From Paraburkholderia podalyriae (GTDB lineage Bacteria; Pseudomonadota; Gammaproteobacteria; Burkholderiales; Burkholderiaceae): a stretch of 64,000 bases of DNA. Positions 62,603-64,000 of this stretch are shown piece after piece. The stretch is taken from positions 1-64,000 of the forward strand of contig NZ_VZQQ01000036.1 in the NCBI RefSeq assembly GCF_014397785.1, written 5' to 3'. The notes below the pieces were generated by a model. That model was not told the origin of the DNA. It did no database searches and saw nothing but the letters and a program-made list of their open reading frames with translations. Every line of letters starts with the position of its first letter. Position 1 is the first letter of the stretch. The position numbers and the translations under genes are program-made.

Positions 62603-63694
62603 ATGCAAACTCAATTGCGCAAGATTCCCGTCACGATCGTCACGGGCTTTCTCGGCAGCGGCAAAACCACGCTGCTGCGGCACATTCTTCAGCATGCGGG
62701 CGGCAAGCGCATCGCGGTGATCGTCAACGAGTTCGGCGAGCTCGGCATCGATGGGGAAATCCTCAAGGGCTGCGGCATCGGTTGCGATGAAAACGGTGAC
62801 GAGACCGAAGGGCAATTGTATGAACTCGCGAACGGTTGTTTGTGCTGCACCGTGCAGGAAGAGTTTTTTCCGGTGATGGAGAAGCTCGCGGAACGCCGTG
62901 ACGAACTCGATCACGTGCTGATCGAAACGTCGGGCCTGGCGTTGCCGAAGCCGCTCGTGCAGGCGTTCAACTGGCCGCAAATCCGCAATGGCTTCACGGT
63001 CGACGCGGTGGTGACGGTGGTGGACGGGCCGGCCGCCGCAAGCGGCCAGTTCGCCGATAACCCGCTTGCCGTCGATGCGCAGCGCAAGGCCGATCCGAAT
63101 CTCGATCACGAGTCGCCGCTGCACGAGTTGTTCGAAGACCAGTTGTCGGCGGCCGATCTGGTGATTCTGAACAAGACCGATCTGATCGACGATGCGCGGC
63201 AGCACGAGGTCGAAGCCGCGATCCGCGCGGAGATTCCGCCACAGGTGAAGATCGTACGCGCGCAGCAGGGGCGGCTCGACCTGCATACGCTGCTGGGCCT
63301 CGAAGCGGCGTCGGAACAGACGATCCACCTGCGTCACGACCATCACGGTTCCGCCGACGACCCAGATCATCACCACGACGAATTCGATTCGGTCGTCGTG
63401 CAGGCCGGTGTGCGCTCGCGCGACGCGGCGCTCGCCGCCTTGCAGGCGCTTGTCGAAAACCACACGATTTACCGTGTCAAAGGCTTCGCCGCGCTGCCGG
63501 GCGCGGCGATGCGTCTCGTGATCCAGGGCGTGGGCCGGCGCTTCGACAGCTACTTCGACCGGCGCTGGCAGGCGGGCGAAAATGGCGAAGGCGCGTTGAG
63601 CCGCTTCGTGCTGATCGGCGAAGACCTCGATCGACACGCGCTGCAACAGGCGTTCGACGCGGCGCTTGCCGCGACGTCGAACGCGACGGCATAA
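62603..63694 (+). CDS. cobW: CobW-family metal chaperone GTPase
   Basis: The ATG at 62603 (a second one lies at 62591) starts the family's usual 'MQTQLRKIPVTIVTGFLGSGKTTLL' region; the longer frame would run into the riboswitch. The 363-aa protein has the P-loop GFLGSGKT (15-22), the metal-binding C79-L-C81-C82 motif, 'NKTDLIDD' and a His/Asp-rich loop ('HLRHDHHGSADDPDHHHDE'). It probably delivers cobalt to CobN. It is followed 13 bases later by cobN. Confidence 0.94.
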   Translation: MQTQLRKIPVTIVTGFLGSGKTTLLRHILQHAGGKRIAVIVNEFGELGIDGEILKGCGIGCDENGDETEGQLYELANGCLCCTVQEEFFPVMEKLAERRDELDHVLIETSGLALPKPLVQAFNWPQIRNGFTVDAVVTVVDGPAAASGQFADNPLAVDAQRKADPNLDHESPLHELFEDQLSAADLVILNKTDLIDDARQHEVEAAIRAEIPPQVKIVRAQQGRLDLHTLLGLEAASEQTIHLRHDHHGSADDPDHHHDEFDSVVVQAGVRSRDAALAALQALVENHTIYRVKGFAALPGAAMRLVIQGVGRRFDSYFDRRWQAGENGEGALSRFVLIGEDLDRHALQQAFDAALAATSNATA

Positions 63695-63707
63695 CGGGCG
63701 CGCCAGT

Positions 63708-64000
63708 ATGCATCTGCTGCGCACGACGCCGGGCGGCTTCGTCGACGATACGCAGGGCGTGATCCGCATCGATCAGCAGCCCGCCGATATCGTCGTGCTC
63801 AGTTCCGCCGACACCACGCTGTCGCTGCTCGCGAGCGTGGTGCCGCGTCTGGGCGACGGCTTCCCGAGCGTGCGGCTCGCAAACGTCACCTATCTGCGTC
63901 AGCCGGCCTCGATCGATTTCTATATCGACGACGTGTTGCAGCATGCGCGCGTCGTCGTGGTCGATCATCTCGGCGGCGAAACGTATTGGCCGTACGGCAT
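63708..64000 (+). CDS. cobN: Cobaltochelatase subunit CobN, N-terminus only
   Basis: The frame from the ATG at 63708 is open to the window edge (about 97 codons): 'MHLLRTTPGGFVDDTQGVIR', 'QQPADIVVLSSADTTLSLLASV', 'TYLRQPASIDFYIDDVLQHARVVVVDHLGG'. These match the start of CobN, the large subunit of the ATP-dependent aerobic cobalt chelatase. The family is about 1250-1300 aa, so most of the gene lies beyond the window. Confidence 0.9.
   Translation, partial: MHLLRTTPGGFVDDTQGVIRIDQQPADIVVLSSADTTLSLLASVVPRLGDGFPSVRLANVTYLRQPASIDFYIDDVLQHARVVVVDHLGGETYWPYG

Overview
The window looks like a chromosomal segment of a high-GC betaproteobacterium of the Burkholderiaceae, most likely Paraburkholderia, Burkholderia or Caballeronia. 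Supporting features are the cobalamin block bluB-cobB-cobO-cobA/cobE // cobW-cobN, a DUF4148 protein, a HiPIP and the overall gene content. This assignment is inferred from gene content only; no ribosomal RNA is present.

Positions 1-5.4 kb are an accessory, partly decayed region. It holds the 5' end of an IS66-like transposase gene at the left edge, an orphan protein, a RES toxin with its antitoxin, a broken RidA gene next to a 21-bp tandem repeat, a small lytic transglycosylase, about 950 bases without a recognisable gene, and a decayed duplicate of the promoter and 5' end of the gene at 5486.

Positions 5.4-31.8 kb form one large catabolic region on the plus strand. Operon 1 (5486-15758) encodes a PhyH dioxygenase, RidA, DUF1329, DUF1302, an MMPL/RND transporter, a YCF48 protein, a Tat-exported flavin amine oxidase and a diheme cytochrome c. 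Operon 2 (15945-22410) encodes a DUF5938/saccharopine dehydrogenase-like protein, an acyl-CoA ligase, an SCP2-type thiolase, a Tat-exported DAO-family flavoprotein and a TetR regulator. An acyl-CoA dehydrogenase follows at 22608. A second Tat-flavin amine oxidase/diheme cytochrome c pair (24175-26326), two membrane proteins, an EthD-like protein, PntAB and a Tat-HiPIP complete the region. The promoters at 5.4, 15.8 and 22.5 kb, plus the decayed copy at 5.0 kb, share one composite element: a hairpin with a T-tract followed by two similar AT-rich half-sites. They are therefore probably one regulon. My reading is uptake or envelope handling of a hydrophobic compound, probably an amine, followed by periplasmic oxidation feeding electrons to c-type cytochromes or HiPIP, imine hydrolysis by RidA, then CoA activation and beta-oxidation. 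The substrate is unknown.

Positions 31.9-41.8 kb hold a chemoreceptor pseudogene and a LysR regulator. A histidine phosphatase/phosphotransferase/SDR/acyl-CoA dehydrogenase set follows, resembling a split ACAD10/11 pathway. Next are an orphan protein with the LSGC signature of CNF1/BLF1-type deamidase toxins, a beta-propeller fragment and a diguanylate cyclase.

Positions 42-57.8 kb are housekeeping and signalling genes: PhnA/YjdM, NmrA-like and AraC genes, an ECF sigma factor with its anti-sigma factor and a second anti-sigma-like protein, DUF4148, a SWIM-SNF2 helicase, an OmpR-type regulator / LysM-FecR / CHASE2 histidine kinase unit, and a DUF4136 lipoprotein.

Positions 57.8-64 kb carry cobalamin synthesis genes in two divergent operons, each led by its own cobalamin riboswitch. 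The right edge cuts cobN.
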